This document shows, one piece after another, positions 7,653-15,766 of a stretch of 57,663 nucleotides of DNA. Both the position numbers and the translations under genes were made by a program. The stretch comes from Elusimicrobiota bacterium. Its GTDB lineage: Bacteria > Elusimicrobiota > Elusimicrobia > JACQPE01. The stretch lies in contig JACQJO010000039.1 of assembly GCA_016205025.1 (NCBI GenBank), positions 1 through 57,663 of the forward strand, written 5' to 3'. Position 1 is the first letter of the stretch; every line of letters starts with the position of its first letter. The notes below the pieces were generated by a model. The model was given only the letters and a program-made list of their open reading frames with translations. It had not been told where the DNA came from and ran no database searches.

Positions 7653-8444
7653 CTACTGGCCGGCGCTTTCATCGTTTCTGGGCAAACGCAAAACCCCGTC
7701 GCCAATAACAACGGCGTCATGAGAATAGACGACTTCGCACGACGAGCGCGTTTCATAAATTTCGGAAGTGACTCTGATTCGGCCCACGTCATCAACAAGC
7801 CATACTCTTTTTCTAGCCAACGGATCATAAATTTTTTTCTTCTTGCGCACGATCTTCAAGATATCGCCCTTAAGGAGCCCGTGCTTGGCTCCCAAGCTGA
7901 CAATCACCCGATCGCCGGAGCTAAACATCGCGCGCTCCAAATCCCGGCTCGCGATCACCTTGCCGTCGTAGTCCTTAAACTCTTTTAATTCAGACAAAAC
8001 GGCCGGGGCGCCGGTGATTTCGGCCGCCTCCAAGGTCTCCAACTGTGAAGGCGCCTTGGGCTCCGGTTCGGGCGCTATATCGGGCATTTGCTCATCTTGC
8101 GCCATGACTACCTCAACTTCCTTCGCGGCCGGCGGCGCCGTTGGCGCAACCGGAGGCGGCGCTACGACGACTTCTTGGGATTTTGGCGCCGGTTTTCTTT
8201 GAGGCGGCGCCATCCCATCAGGCAAAACAAGGGCTTGCTCGGGATAAATCAGGTGGGGATTCCCAACGATTTGTTGATTAAGATCATGAATTTTTTTCCA
8301 GTCAAAACCATTGCTGTAAAACAACTCCGCGATGTCCCAAAGCGTGTCTCCCTTGACCACGATGTAGCGCTGGGCGGAAGCGCCCTCTTGGCCAAACCCC
8401 AGACTCATCATCACGGCTGACAGCGCCAGTATTAAACCCGTCAT
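7653..8444 (-). CDS. Secreted LysM-domain protein
   Basis: A 263-residue exported protein with a signal peptide (MTGLILALSAVMMSLGFG) and a LysM domain at about residues 27-72 (YIVVKGDTLWDIAELFYSNGFDWKKIHDLN in part, ending LVLPDG), the module that binds peptidoglycan. A proline/glutamate-rich linker follows to about residue 135. The C-terminal region is beta-rich (GDRVIVSLGAKHGLLKGDILKIVR, then GRIRVTSEIYETRSSCEVV) and of a type often found downstream of LysM in envelope proteins. A strong ribosome binding site (GGAGGTGA) precedes the ATG. It sits between comM and the TPR lipoprotein gene. Periplasmic wall anchoring is the likely role. Confidence 0.87.
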   Translation of the reverse strand: MTGLILALSAVMMSLGFGQEGASAQRYIVVKGDTLWDIAELFYSNGFDWKKIHDLNQQIVGNPHLIYPEQALVLPDGMAPPQRKPAPKSQEVVVAPPPVAPTAPPAAKEVEVVMAQDEQMPDIAPEPEPKAPSQLETLEAAEITGAPAVLSELKEFKDYDGKVIASRDLERAMFSSGDRVIVSLGAKHGLLKGDILKIVRKKKKIYDPLARKRVWLVDDVGRIRVTSEIYETRSSCEVVYSHDAVVIGDGVLRLPRNDESAGQ

Positions 8445-8464
8445 ACTCTCACCTCCGCGATCCC

Positions 8465-10063
8465 TTAATTCATGCTTTCTTGCGCCAAGCGGTCAAAAAA
8501 CCGCAACCGCACCGCCAAAGAAAGATCCTCTCTGGTTATGCGCTCGCCGCCGCGCAGGTCAGCCACCGTGCGGCTTACCTTTAATATACGGTGGTACGCT
8601 CGCGGCGACAGATCGTAGCGCTTAACCACTCCACTTAAGAATTCTTCCTCCGATTCTTCCAATTTGCAATAGGCTTTTATCTCTTTTAAAGACATCTCGC
8701 AGTTAAGCTCAAGAGCCAAATCGGCAAAACGTTCCCGCTGAACCTGCCGCGCCTGCCTAACGCGCTCGCCGATAACCCGGGAGCTTTCGCCGGGCGGTGC
8801 CGAACGTTTTTGACCGGCGGCGACCGCTTGGCGGAACTCCTGGGCGTTAACCTCGACCTGAATATCCATCCGATCTAAAATCGGGCCGGAGAGCTTGCGG
8901 CGGTATCTTAAAATCTGGCCCGGCGCGCATTGGCACTCCCGGCCGGATGATCCCAGGTAGCCGCAGGGGCAGGGGTTGGTGGCGCCGACCAGAAAAAAAC
9001 GCGCCGGGTAGCGCAGTTTGGCTCCGGCCCTGGACACCGCCACCTCGCCGTCTTCCAGCGGCTGCCTTAACACTTCCAGCACGTCGCGGTGAAACTCCCC
9101 CATCTCATCCAAAAATAAAACGCCGCGGTGAGCCAAACTGACTTCCCCCGGCAAAGCTCTCTGGCCGCCGCCGACCACGGCGGCGGAACTGGCGCTGTGG
9201 TGCGGACTGCGAAACGGCCTCTTCGCTATCAGAGAGCCGCTGGCCCGCTCGGTTGGGCTTGCCGAATAAATCTTGGTCAACTCCACGGCTTCTGTTTTGG
9301 ACAACGGCGGAAGAATTCCGGCCAAGGCCCGGGCCAATAAAGTCTTGCCAACACCCGGGGGCCCGATCATCAAGACATGATGCCCGCCGGCCGCGGCCAC
9401 CTCCAAAGCTTTTTTGGCCAAAACATTGCCTTCGATATCGGCAAAATCCACACAGGAGCCGATGCCCGAAATACCGCCGCCGTCTAAATGCTTGCGCCAA
9501 AAATTCTCTTCGGGACGATAGGGCCGGGCCCCGGCTTGTCCGGACAACCAATGAATAACATCGGTTAAATGTTCAAAAGCCAGAACCTCCAAATCATCCA
9601 CCAGGGCCGCTTCCTCCCGGTTCGCCCAGGGAACGACAACGCCTTTAAATCCGTTCTTCTTGGCGCAAAACGCGACCGCCAGCGCTCCCTGAATGGGCCT
9701 GATCTGGCCGTCCAAACCCAGTTCACCGGCAAAAAGATAACTACTAAGGCGCGTGGTCGTTTCTTTTTTCGGCATCTGATCGTCTTCGGATAAAATGCCG
9801 CAGGCGATAGGAAGGTCGAGCTCGGTGCCCTCTTTTTTGAAATCCGCGGGAGCCAGGTTGACCGTCATCTTAGCCAGCGGAAAAGCAACGCCGCAATTGC
9901 GGATCGCGGCCAAAACCCGCTCCCTGGCTTCCTTCGTCGCTTGATCCGGAAGGCCGACTAAGGTAAAGGCCGGCATGCCGCGGCGGCGCAAATCCACCTC
10001 AACGGTGACCAGGCGCGCCTCGATGCCGACGGGACAAGCGGAGTAAATTTTTGTTGTTGACAT
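8465..10063 (-). CDS. comM: YifB/ComM family Mg-chelatase-like AAA+ ATPase
   Basis: ComM is a hexameric helicase that promotes branch migration during natural transformation. The 532-residue protein has the family layout: an N-terminal Lon-protease-like (ChlI) domain (IEARLVTVEVDLRRRGMPAFTLVGLPDQATKEARERV in part), then an AAA+ module with Walker A GPPGVGKTLLARAL near residue 230, Walker B VLFLDEMGEF, sensor motifs NPCPCGYLG, and a C-terminal Mg-chelatase domain (SPRAYHRILKVSRTVADL). No ribosome binding site is visible before the ATG. It starts the leftward run that continues through the LysM gene to dprA, so two transformation-related genes are close together. Confidence 0.93.
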   Translation of the reverse strand: MSTTKIYSACPVGIEARLVTVEVDLRRRGMPAFTLVGLPDQATKEARERVLAAIRNCGVAFPLAKMTVNLAPADFKKEGTELDLPIACGILSEDDQMPKKETTTRLSSYLFAGELGLDGQIRPIQGALAVAFCAKKNGFKGVVVPWANREEAALVDDLEVLAFEHLTDVIHWLSGQAGARPYRPEENFWRKHLDGGGISGIGSCVDFADIEGNVLAKKALEVAAAGGHHVLMIGPPGVGKTLLARALAGILPPLSKTEAVELTKIYSASPTERASGSLIAKRPFRSPHHSASSAAVVGGGQRALPGEVSLAHRGVLFLDEMGEFHRDVLEVLRQPLEDGEVAVSRAGAKLRYPARFFLVGATNPCPCGYLGSSGRECQCAPGQILRYRRKLSGPILDRMDIQVEVNAQEFRQAVAAGQKRSAPPGESSRVIGERVRQARQVQRERFADLALELNCEMSLKEIKAYCKLEESEEEFLSGVVKRYDLSPRAYHRILKVSRTVADLRGGERITREDLSLAVRLRFFDRLAQESMN

Positions 10064-10123
10064 GCTTAGTTAAGGGATTCTACAACAACAATCAATGAAC
10101 GCCCAAATTTGGCCATAGAATAA

Positions 10124-10153
10124 ATTCCCTCCGGATTTTTGCCCGGAGGGAAT
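10124..10153 (-). terminator. Intrinsic terminator after the exported protein gene
   Basis: An 11-bp perfect stem (10124-10134 with 10143-10153, ATTCCCTCCGG / CCGGAGGGAAT) with an 8-nt loop lies 28 bp beyond the stop of the minus-strand gene ending at 10182. It is followed on that strand by a T-rich TTTATTCT stretch. This would separate that gene from comM. Confidence 0.75.
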
Positions 10154-10181
10154 CAAAGGACTCGTTTGCTAAAAAACGAAA

Positions 10182-10844
10182 CTATTTTGAGGCAGATTGC
10201 TGGTCGAAAACTTGACTCAAAACACCCTGCAGTTGGGGCAGATAAAGAGTTGTCAGCTCGTTGACGGCAATAGACCGGCCCAAGCCCTGCGAGTAAACGC
10301 CCACGACCTCGGCGTCTTCCAGAAAAGCCTGGGTCGGACCGTAGATAGCATGGAAGATGTATTCCGGTCGAATGGAAAACCTGACGCGGCTGTCGCCCTG
10401 GATCAAAGTTACACTGACCAAATCAAACAGCCTTTTAACCGCGCCGGCATGCTTCGTCGTCAAGGTTACGCCCTCCGGCAATTCGGGTTTGACTTCTTGA
10501 ACATCAATCCTGACGACCGTGAGAATGGCTGACCTAAGGCTAGGGTCGGATAGAGGAGCCGCCGCCACTTGAAACTGATTCGCGCGTTTCACGTTGGCGT
10601 AAGCATTGCCTGTCCTTCTTGTTTCGGTGATTTCATCGGCAACTCTTTCCAGCACCGACTGAAATTTATCTTTAGTCAATAACCGGGGAAGGTCCGCCGC
10701 GCCATCGTTGTCAACGTTAAAAAGCGAAAAAGCCGACAGATCGGCGTTGGTGTAATTTCTGACTTCTTTCTTGTCCTTGTCGGCCTGACCCAACGAAACG
10801 AATGCCGCGCTTAAAATAAGCGCCAAGGTGATGGTTTTACTCAT
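10182..10844 (-). CDS. Exported protein of unknown function
   Basis: The start ATG at 10844 is chosen because an AGGAGG lies 9 nt upstream; a longer frame starting near 10889 lacks this. The product, 220 residues, begins MSKTITLALILSAAFVSLGQADK, a clear Sec signal peptide. The mature part has no motif I recognise. It begins with a charged DKDKKEVRNYTN stretch, then a mixed alpha/beta region with a long beta-hairpin-like segment (FDLVSVTLIQGDSRVRFSIRP). No lipobox or membrane anchor is seen after the signal, so it is probably periplasmic or secreted. It is monocistronic between a terminator and the glycosidase-like gene. Confidence 0.82.
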   Translation of the reverse strand: MSKTITLALILSAAFVSLGQADKDKKEVRNYTNADLSAFSLFNVDNDGAADLPRLLTKDKFQSVLERVADEITETRRTGNAYANVKRANQFQVAAAPLSDPSLRSAILTVVRIDVQEVKPELPEGVTLTTKHAGAVKRLFDLVSVTLIQGDSRVRFSIRPEYIFHAIYGPTQAFLEDAEVVGVYSQGLGRSIAVNELTTLYLPQLQGVLSQVFDQQSASK

Positions 10845-10953
10845 AACAAAATGCCTCCTATGCTGTTGGATTTTAATTGCTCCCCTCACTGATGACTATT
10901 CTAGACGAGGGCGCTTAAAAAAACGCGGGCCCTTTGGGGCAAATGAAACCGGG

Positions 10954-10975
10954 ACTTTAGGGCAGGAGCTTTAGG
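10954..10975. promoter_or_regulatory. Paired CTTTAGG boxes
   Basis: Two copies of (A/G)CTTTAGGGC lie 14 bp apart (10954-10961 and 10968-10975), partly overlapping the 3' end of the glycosidase-like gene. Similar doubled boxes lie before the gene starting at 36953 and before the gene at 56939. They could be a binding site or part of a structured leader. Function is inferred only from recurrence. Confidence 0.35.
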
Positions 10976-12071
10976 GCAAAAGAAGGGCATTATAAAGAGG
11001 GCTGGTTTCAATGACGCTGCCGCCCACCCGGTCATAAAGCGCCATGACAAAGCCGCCGAACTGACCGCCTCCCGCTACATTAAACATATGCCACCAATAA
11101 ATCCTTTCGGCGTGCAGGTCTCTTTTAAAAATAGGGTAGCGGGCATTAACATAGCCGACGTGGCGAGAACGATGGAGAGTTCCTGTTTCAGTAACCCAAA
11201 CCCTGACGCGCGGCCAAAGTCTTTCGATCTGAAATTTATAATCGTAAACGCACTGCTTCGTGCCGCAATAAAAATGAATGTGGATAATCCCCATCTCGGT
11301 CAACAGCGGTCCGGCCAAAGAAATTAAGTTGCCCAAATATCGGGCTCCGTCACTGTTGCCTAAAAAAGCGGCCGGAACGAGCTTGTCGCTGACGCCGGGA
11401 TACTGGCTCTGGGCAAAAGCATAAACCTCGCTTAAGGCCTGGGCATACTGCCTCTCGCTGATCCAGTTGGTGCATCCCGCCTCCTCCGGAAAACAGTCCG
11501 GCTCATTGCCCACCTGAAAATAATCCACAAGAGGACCGAGCGTCCTGAAAACAGATTCCAAATATTGACGGCGGGCCTCCGGATCCGTCTTGACGTCAAT
11601 AATGCAGTTGTCTAAAACAAAAAGCACCTCCATGCCTGGCGCGCGCGATTTCAAAGCTTGAATAAACTTGCGGTCGGCGTTCAACAGGCCGGCCGCGCAG
11701 TCTTTGCCCGAACCCATCCTGATACCTTGAATTCTGGGTCCTCCGGGATGATGGAAAAATGAAGCCAGTCTTTCGATCTGATCCGCTGGATTGATAACGC
11801 CCACCAGGCCAACGTAAGGAGACCATGCCGTAAAGTCCAGCTGCGCGTCGTCTTCAGGCAAGGTCAGAGATTGGGCCAAAGAACAACCTACCGGACTAAG
11901 AAGCAGACCCCAGATTGTTTCAATGATTCCGGGCCGGGACCTGTTCTCCGGAGGGATTCGGCCGTTAAACCGGCGGGTCAGATCAACCTGTTTGTTGATT
12001 GAGTCAGGCTCTTGACCCTGGACCAAAGGACTCATGGCCCATAAAAAAGTGAAAAGAATGGCGCCAATCAT
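10971..12071 (-). CDS. Secreted glycoside-hydrolase-like TIM barrel protein
   Basis: A 366-residue exported protein; the signal peptide is MIGAILFTFLWAMSPLVQGQ. The start is set at ATG 12071, with a TTG two codons upstream as the alternative. The sequence looks like a clan GH-A glycosidase: FQVGNEPDC carries the Asn-Glu pair expected for the general acid/base at the end of strand 4, and VWVTETGT carries a Glu suited to the nucleophile at strand 7. Four or more Cys residues (SGKDCAAG, DNCIID, EPDCFPEEAGC, YCGTKQC) suggest periplasmic disulfides. The substrate is unknown; GH5, GH39 and GH53-like families are all possible. It is divergent from the outer-membrane-type protein gene at 12126. Confidence 0.7.
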   Translation of the reverse strand: MIGAILFTFLWAMSPLVQGQEPDSINKQVDLTRRFNGRIPPENRSRPGIIETIWGLLLSPVGCSLAQSLTLPEDDAQLDFTAWSPYVGLVGVINPADQIERLASFFHHPGGPRIQGIRMGSGKDCAAGLLNADRKFIQALKSRAPGMEVLFVLDNCIIDVKTDPEARRQYLESVFRTLGPLVDYFQVGNEPDCFPEEAGCTNWISERQYAQALSEVYAFAQSQYPGVSDKLVPAAFLGNSDGARYLGNLISLAGPLLTEMGIIHIHFYCGTKQCVYDYKFQIERLWPRVRVWVTETGTLHRSRHVGYVNARYPIFKRDLHAERIYWWHMFNVAGGGQFGGFVMALYDRVGGSVIETSPLYNALLLP

Positions 12072-12125
12072 TTTCAATGTTATTTTACAGGCTGGACCTG
12101 TATAAAAAAAGAAACTTAAGACCCA

Positions 12126-13001
12126 ATGATAATTGGTACTAAAGACTCTACCTTGAAGTCCTTCTCAACCGTTATACTAGTCCGCGTGATTGCATTTATC
12201 CTGCTAGGCGCGGCGCTGGCCGGTGGTCCGTCCTTTGGCTCAACCGATCAACTGCCGGCACGTACGCCAATCGCGGCGCTGGCCGGACTCCAGGAGGTCT
12301 TTGACCAGCCGGCCCAAAAACAAGAAGAAACTGCTCCAAAAAAATCAAACGGGAGTTTTTTGATGGGCGGCGTTGAGGCTTTCGCGAAAAAAACCTACAC
12401 TCTTGATCCCAAAGACATCATCATGGATCCCGCCGCCGTAACCCTGGAAAAAACAGGCATCCGCGAAACGGACTACTCTCCGATTCTTGGCGTATTTTTA
12501 GGTCTCAATCCCAAAAAACGCTGGATTCCCTATCCTTTTCTTGAGTATCAGTTTAATGGAACAAGCAACAATCTAGGCTCCAAAGGCGTGGCTTATCAAC
12601 TACAGGGGTGGCCCAGCCGGGATTACACTAAGGTTCATTTTATTGATCGCACTTATCGCGACTCTTTTCTGGCGGGCGCGCGGCTCGGATTTACCCGTTC
12701 CTTAAGCCTTTTGGGACGGTTTGGTTTTAGCCGGTACGATCAATGGGAAACGCCGGCCGGAGGCCATGAATGGATTTTAAATTCGCCGTTTGAGCGTCAA
12801 ACAATAACCCTGCCCGGCAGAGAAAAAACAACCGGCAACTGGGCCAAAACCGCCTCCCTGGGCCTGCGGCATTCCGTTGTCCGTTTTGGCCAAAGAGGGC
12901 ATCTGGGTCTGTCTGCGGATGCCGGCATCTATGACTTATCCCGGATCGTGACGCTCCAAGACGCCTATTTCACAGTGGGGCTTGAAATCGCGATCAAATA
13001 G
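12126..13001 (+). CDS. Predicted outer-membrane-type exported protein
   Basis: A 291-residue protein with an N-terminal hydrophobic segment (LVRVIAFILLGAALAGG) typical of a signal peptide. The ATG at 12126 gives a long leader before it, and an in-frame GTG at 12186 is a plausible shorter start. The mature part is rich in alternating aromatic strands (SLLGRFGFSRYD, LGLRHSVVRFG, LGLSADAGIYDLS) and ends in a beta strand (YFTVGLEIAIK), as in small outer-membrane barrels. No enzymatic motif is seen. A TATAAA lies at 12101-12106. It is divergent from the glycosidase-like gene and converges on ftsW with a 4-bp gap. Confidence 0.7.
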   Translation: MIIGTKDSTLKSFSTVILVRVIAFILLGAALAGGPSFGSTDQLPARTPIAALAGLQEVFDQPAQKQEETAPKKSNGSFLMGGVEAFAKKTYTLDPKDIIMDPAAVTLEKTGIRETDYSPILGVFLGLNPKKRWIPYPFLEYQFNGTSNNLGSKGVAYQLQGWPSRDYTKVHFIDRTYRDSFLAGARLGFTRSLSLLGRFGFSRYDQWETPAGGHEWILNSPFERQTITLPGREKTTGNWAKTASLGLRHSVVRFGQRGHLGLSADAGIYDLSRIVTLQDAYFTVGLEIAIK

Positions 13002-13005
13002 GCGA

Positions 13006-14118
13006 TTACTTCTTCAAACGCGAAAGCCGCAAAAGAATCCCCGCCATCCAACAGCTGACCAGCAAAGACGAGCCGCCGTAAGAAATAAAAGGAAGCGTTA
13101 TTCCCTTGGTGGGAGCCAAAGCGGTGGTGACCGCCATGTGGATCGCCGCCTGAAAAATAAGCATAAAGGTAAATCCAAGGGCCAGATAACGCTCGAACAG
13201 CCGTTCGGTATACAAAGCCGTGCGAACACCGCGCGTGGCGATCACGGCAAACAACCCAACAATCAGAACGCCGCCCAAAAATCCCAATTCCTCTCCGATG
13301 ACCGGGAAAATAAAATCGGTGTGGGGCTGGGGAAGATAATGAAGCTTTAACTGCGAATCACCCAAGCCTTTGCCCCAAAAACCGCCGGAGCCCAGGGCCA
13401 GCAAAGCCTGCGAAATCTGGTAAGTGGTGCCGTCCTGGGCCACGCCGATGCGATCCGCCCCGCCCCATAGGGAAAAAAATCCTAAAACGCGTTTCATCCT
13501 ATAAGAGCTGCTTAAAATAAGCAGCGCCAAAGACGGCACCGCCACCAAGGGATAAACCGCCAGGTGCCGATAGGGCACATCGGCCACCAACATCATGATC
13601 AAAGAAATGAGAATAATGACAACGGGATTGCCGAAATCCGGCTGCAACACAATGGGCAAAACCAGACAAGACAACAGAATCAGCGGCCAAGCAACCGCCC
13701 ACCGCCAATCGGCCAGACGGGAGTGGTAGCGGTCAAAATACCGGGCCAAAGCGACAACCGCAACCAGCTTGGCCAACTCCGAAAACTGAAAGCCAAGCGG
13801 TCCCAGATAAAGCCAGCGTTTGGCGCCGCCTACGGTTTTGCCCGCCAACAACGTCACCGCCAAGGCCGCGAGGGTCGCGCCGTAAAGCGCGAACCATGAT
13901 TTTCTCCACAAATCAGGATTGATCCGGCTGGAAACATAGAGGAGAAAAAAACTGGCCGTCAAAAAAAACATATGACGCTTGATATAAACATAGGGATCGT
14001 TAAAATGGTTGCTGGCTAAAATCGAGCTGGAAGAAAACACCATCACGCAACCCAAGAGAATAAGCGCCCCAAAAGCAAAAGCAAGGATAGGGTCAACGCT
14101 AGGAAGACGGCGCTTCAT
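13006..14118 (-). CDS. ftsW: SEDS peptidoglycan glycosyltransferase FtsW/RodA family
   Basis: SEDS proteins polymerise lipid II into glycan strands; FtsW does so at the septum. The 370-residue protein has about ten membrane segments, starting DPILAFAFGALILLGCVMVFSSS. It carries the family hallmarks GGAKRWLYLGPLGFQFSELAKL, the large loop with GKGLGDSQLKLHYLPQPHTDFIFPVIGEELGF, and the C-terminal GITLPFISYGGSSLL. The ISYGGSSL motif and the position directly after murD in a murF-mraY-murD operon favour FtsW over RodA. Its 5' side is separated from murD by a palindromic repeat (14145-14235). Length and motifs are intact. Confidence 0.93.
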   Translation of the reverse strand: MKRRLPSVDPILAFAFGALILLGCVMVFSSSSILASNHFNDPYVYIKRHMFFLTASFFLLYVSSRINPDLWRKSWFALYGATLAALAVTLLAGKTVGGAKRWLYLGPLGFQFSELAKLVAVVALARYFDRYHSRLADWRWAVAWPLILLSCLVLPIVLQPDFGNPVVIILISLIMMLVADVPYRHLAVYPLVAVPSLALLILSSSYRMKRVLGFFSLWGGADRIGVAQDGTTYQISQALLALGSGGFWGKGLGDSQLKLHYLPQPHTDFIFPVIGEELGFLGGVLIVGLFAVIATRGVRTALYTERLFERYLALGFTFMLIFQAAIHMAVTTALAPTKGITLPFISYGGSSLLVSCWMAGILLRLSRLKK

Positions 14119-14144
14119 GGGAATGGCGATTCTTCCCCAGGTTC

Positions 14145-14235
14145 GTCATTGCGAGCCACGGGTGAAGCAATCTCAAAAAAAGGGTCCCCCTTATATGAGA
14201 TTGCCACGTGGCGCCTCGGCGCCACTCGCAATGAC
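14145..14235. repeat. Palindromic element with GTCATTGCGAG ends
   Basis: A 91-bp element bounded by GTCATTGCGAG and its reverse complement lies between murD and ftsW. Inner arms pair GAAGCAATCTC with GAGATTGCCAC. Elements with these ends are widespread in many bacterial genomes. A second copy lies at 43358-43445. It has no coding content of its own here and could act as a processing hairpin in the mur mRNA. Confidence 0.85.
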
Positions 14236-14263
14236 ATAATGGGGAATATCTGCTTTGTAATCG

Positions 14264-15652
14264 TCATTCGGTATTCGTCAATCGTAATTCGTTAAAAATT
14301 TTCCGAAACTCCTCTCCTCTGTGTTCATAATTTTGAAACTGGTCGAACGAGGCACAGGCGGGAGATAAAAGAACGATGTCTCCCTGGCCGGCGCGGCCAA
14401 AAGCCGCTTTAACGGCTTGACTCAAATTATCCGCCGTCTCGCTGGGAATTTTAGAGCCCAGATCGCTTTCAATTTTAGCCTTGGCTTGGCCGTAAACATA
14501 AACGCCCCGCAAGACAGCCTTAAAATCCGCTAGGGCACCGTAGGGCGAACCCTTGTCCTGTCCTCCCATTAAAAGATGAATCTTGCCGCCGCGTTTTTCA
14601 ATCAAAGGCTCCAAGGCCCGAAGCGCCACCACGACGCTGTCAACATTGGTGGCTTTGGAATCATTAATAAAAAGGGCGCCGCTAATTTCTCCCAACTTCT
14701 CAAGACGATGCGGCGGCGGATGATACGGCGCCAACGCCTCCTGCAGGGAGCCGGGGTTGATTCCCGAAACCAAAGCCGCCAAGACTGCCGCCATTTGATT
14801 TTCAAAATTGTGATCTCCGAAAAGATTGGGGCAAGGAAAAATTGCCGCATTAGTTTTGAGTTTTGAGTTTTGAGTTTTGAGTTGAATTTTGCCATCGGCA
14901 ATCCAGGCTCCTTCCTTCAAGACCCGGCGCGAGCTAAAAAAAAGCCTTCGGGCGGCCGCGCCGCCGGAAGGAATTTGTTTGGCCGCTTTATCCTCAAAAT
15001 TAACGATTTCAAAGCCCTCTTTCCTGACGAAAGAAAAAATTTTGGCCTTAGCGTTCACATATTGGTCCCACCCGCCATGATGGTCTAAATGATCCGGCGT
15101 GATATTAAGAAGGACAGCGGCGTCAAGGTCAAGACGTCCGGAGTCTTCAAGCTGATAGCTGGAGAGCTCAAGGATTAACGCCGTTTCGGAATCGATTTCC
15201 GGTGCCTTCTCGATTAAAGGAGCGCCGATGTTGCCGGCCACGACGGTTTTGATCCCGCTTAAAGAAAAAAGATGGCCCAAAAGATGCGTCGTGGTTGTCT
15301 TGCCGTTGGTGCCGGTAACGCCGATCACGGTCCGCGGCCGCGCCCCAAGCCGCTCAAAACCGAATTCGATTTCGCTCGTGACCCGGACCGAGGACTCTCT
15401 AAGCTTGCGCAAAATAGGGGCGCGCCAAGATATTCCCGGACTTTTAACCACCATCTTGGCGTCAAGAACCTGATCGGTATGCCCGCCGAACTCAAAAGCC
15501 GTCCCCGAAAAACGCCGCCGGCAACTGGTTTGGAGCGCGGAATCGGCCCCGGAGTCGCTGGCTAAAACTTTGGCCTTGGGCTCATGGCGCGTTAAATACT
15601 CCAAAACCGCTAGCCCGGTTTTACCTAAACCCAAAATGGCGTAGTCAAACAT
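14264..15652 (-). CDS. murD: UDP-N-acetylmuramoylalanine-D-glutamate ligase
   Basis: This cytoplasmic ATP-dependent ligase adds D-Glu to UDP-MurNAc-L-Ala. The 462-residue protein shows the N-terminal UDP-binding Rossmann domain (YAILGLGKTGLAVLEYL), the ATP-binding loop GVTGTNGKTTTTHL near residue 114, LELSSYQLED, ITPDHLDHHG and the C-terminal NDSKATNVDSV with the catalytic-fold Lys/Asn region. Residues about 256-267 (LKTQNSKLKT) are encoded by a TTTTGAG heptamer array just before the conserved FPCPNLFGDHNFENQMAA, so a repeat has expanded a loop without breaking the frame. It lies between mraY and ftsW; a mirror repeat separates it from mraY. Confidence 0.95.
   Translation of the reverse strand: MFDYAILGLGKTGLAVLEYLTRHEPKAKVLASDSGADSALQTSCRRRFSGTAFEFGGHTDQVLDAKMVVKSPGISWRAPILRKLRESSVRVTSEIEFGFERLGARPRTVIGVTGTNGKTTTTHLLGHLFSLSGIKTVVAGNIGAPLIEKAPEIDSETALILELSSYQLEDSGRLDLDAAVLLNITPDHLDHHGGWDQYVNAKAKIFSFVRKEGFEIVNFEDKAAKQIPSGGAAARRLFFSSRRVLKEGAWIADGKIQLKTQNSKLKTNAAIFPCPNLFGDHNFENQMAAVLAALVSGINPGSLQEALAPYHPPPHRLEKLGEISGALFINDSKATNVDSVVVALRALEPLIEKRGGKIHLLMGGQDKGSPYGALADFKAVLRGVYVYGQAKAKIESDLGSKIPSETADNLSQAVKAAFGRAGQGDIVLLSPACASFDQFQNYEHRGEEFRKIFNELRLTNTE
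14852..14885. repeat. TTTTGAG heptamer array inside murD
   Basis: About four copies of a 7-bp TTTTGAG unit lie in the coding frame of murD and encode LKTQNSKLKT on the minus strand. Unlike the intergenic arrays it has no mirror arm nearby. The left boundary is approximate. Confidence 0.8.
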
Positions 15653-15661
15653 ATCAAAGAA

Positions 15662-15766
15662 AGTTCAAAAGGTTCAAAAGCTCAAAAGGTTCAAAAAATC
15701 GTACCCGATTTACTTTTCTTAAGCCCTTTTGAACCTCTTGACCCTTTTGAGCCTTTGAAACCTTCA
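15662..15766. repeat. Mirror repeat of GTTCAAAAG units, murD-mraY junction
   Basis: The left arm holds three or four AGTTCAAAAG/AGCTCAAAAG units. The right arm holds CCCTTTTGAACCTCTTGACC-type units. The spacer is about 30 bp. It touches the last codon of mraY. It belongs to the same family as 2999-3106 and 47089-47181. Confidence 0.82.
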
